Assembly: GCA_004297665.1 (NCBI GenBank)
Contig: SCUP01000058.1
Location: 1-5,617 of the forward strand
Direction of reading: 5' to 3'
Source: Nitrosarchaeum sp.
GTDB taxonomy: Archaea; Thermoproteota; Nitrososphaeria; Nitrososphaerales; Nitrosopumilaceae
DNA: 5,617 bases
Below, piece by piece: positions 5,448 to 5,617 of the stretch (positions within the stretch are counted from its first letter, which is position 1; every line of letters starts with the position of its first letter). A program made the position numbers and the translations under genes. The notes under the pieces were generated by a model, which was not told the DNA's origin, did no database searches, and saw only the letters and a program-made list of their open reading frames with translations.

Positions 5448-5617
5448 ATGCGAACAATAAAATTAATTAAAATTAAAGAGAAGCATATGCTAACAATTCC
5501 TGATGCAATAGCAAAATTATATTCTTTGGAAGATGGACAAGTGTTCAATTTAGAAGTTAAAGAAAGCGATAAGGATCATAAACTCATATTTTTAACATAT
5601 GCATCATCACTAAAATA
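5448..5617 (+). CDS. Small AbrB/MazE-like (swapped-hairpin) DNA-binding protein, at window edge
   Basis: Open frame from ATG 5448 for 56 codons to the window edge. The last two bases are TA, so it either stops there (TAA/TAG) or continues. The pattern TIKLIKIKEKHMLTIPDAIA (3-22) followed by LEDGQVFNLEVKE (27-39) matches the AbrB/SpoVT/MazE swapped-hairpin layout: strand, turn, the characteristic xLTIPxxI element, helix, then the xxGxxxxLxV strand. Such proteins act as dimeric DNA-binding regulators or antitoxins. Typical length is 45-90 residues, so the visible part may be nearly all of it. An in-frame stop at 5418-5420 and no earlier in-frame start favour ATG 5448; an internal ATG at 5487 would lose the first strand. 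If it is an antitoxin, a toxin gene would be expected just beyond the window, which cannot be seen. Confidence 0.72.
   Translation, partial: MRTIKLIKIKEKHMLTIPDAIAKLYSLEDGQVFNLEVKESDKDHKLIFLTYASSLK

Noticed and set aside
1..5617. CRISPR array, insertion sequence or rRNA gene
   Set aside because: No regularly spaced repeats, transposase motifs, terminal inverted repeats or rRNA-like segments were seen on either strand.

Overview
The window looks like a chromosomal segment of an ammonia-oxidising archaeon of the Nitrosopumilaceae type (Nitrososphaerota, formerly Thaumarchaeota). This is judged from its content: archaeal/eukaryotic-type ribosomal proteins L7Ae, S28e and L24e, an archaeal aIF5B, AT-rich DNA, TTG/GTG starts, TATA-like boxes about 25 bases upstream of start codons that lack Shine-Dalgarno sequences, and small proteins of a kind I associate with this lineage. 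Genus assignment cannot be made from the sequence alone.

Left part (1-4123, all minus strand): a compact translation cluster read right to left, glmM, rpl7ae, rps28e, rpl24e, ndk, infB. The last five follow the L7Ae-S28e-L24e-Ndk-aIF5B order known from many archaea. Joins are tight: a 4-base ATGA overlap (rpl7ae/rps28e), 9 bases (rps28e/rpl24e), 2 bases (rpl24e/ndk) and 5 bases (ndk/infB), with TTG starts for ndk and infB. This suggests one transcript with coupled translation. The infB gene leaves the window at its 3' end, with 497 codons present. The glmM gene (amino-sugar phosphate mutase) lies upstream, separated by 41 bases, and may be a separate unit.

Middle (4124-4393): a short divergent spacer, then a complete tRNA-Leu(UAG) with a long variable arm on the plus strand, then about 140 bases of AT-rich non-coding DNA holding a perfect 7-bp inverted repeat just after the next gene's stop.

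Right part (4394-5617): a less conserved, probably accessory region. It has two minus-strand genes (a 121-aa DUF6659-like protein and a 174-aa protein with an apparent ribbon-helix-helix N-terminus and an unassigned C-terminal domain) and a divergent plus-strand gene for a small AbrB/MazE-like swapped-hairpin protein running to the window edge. The 91-base divergent spacer has a TATA-like box facing each way and a perfect tandem repeat of GTATACTT, a plausible operator for one or both putative DNA-binding proteins. This is the most interesting spot in the window, but I see no convincing evidence of a wholly new system.
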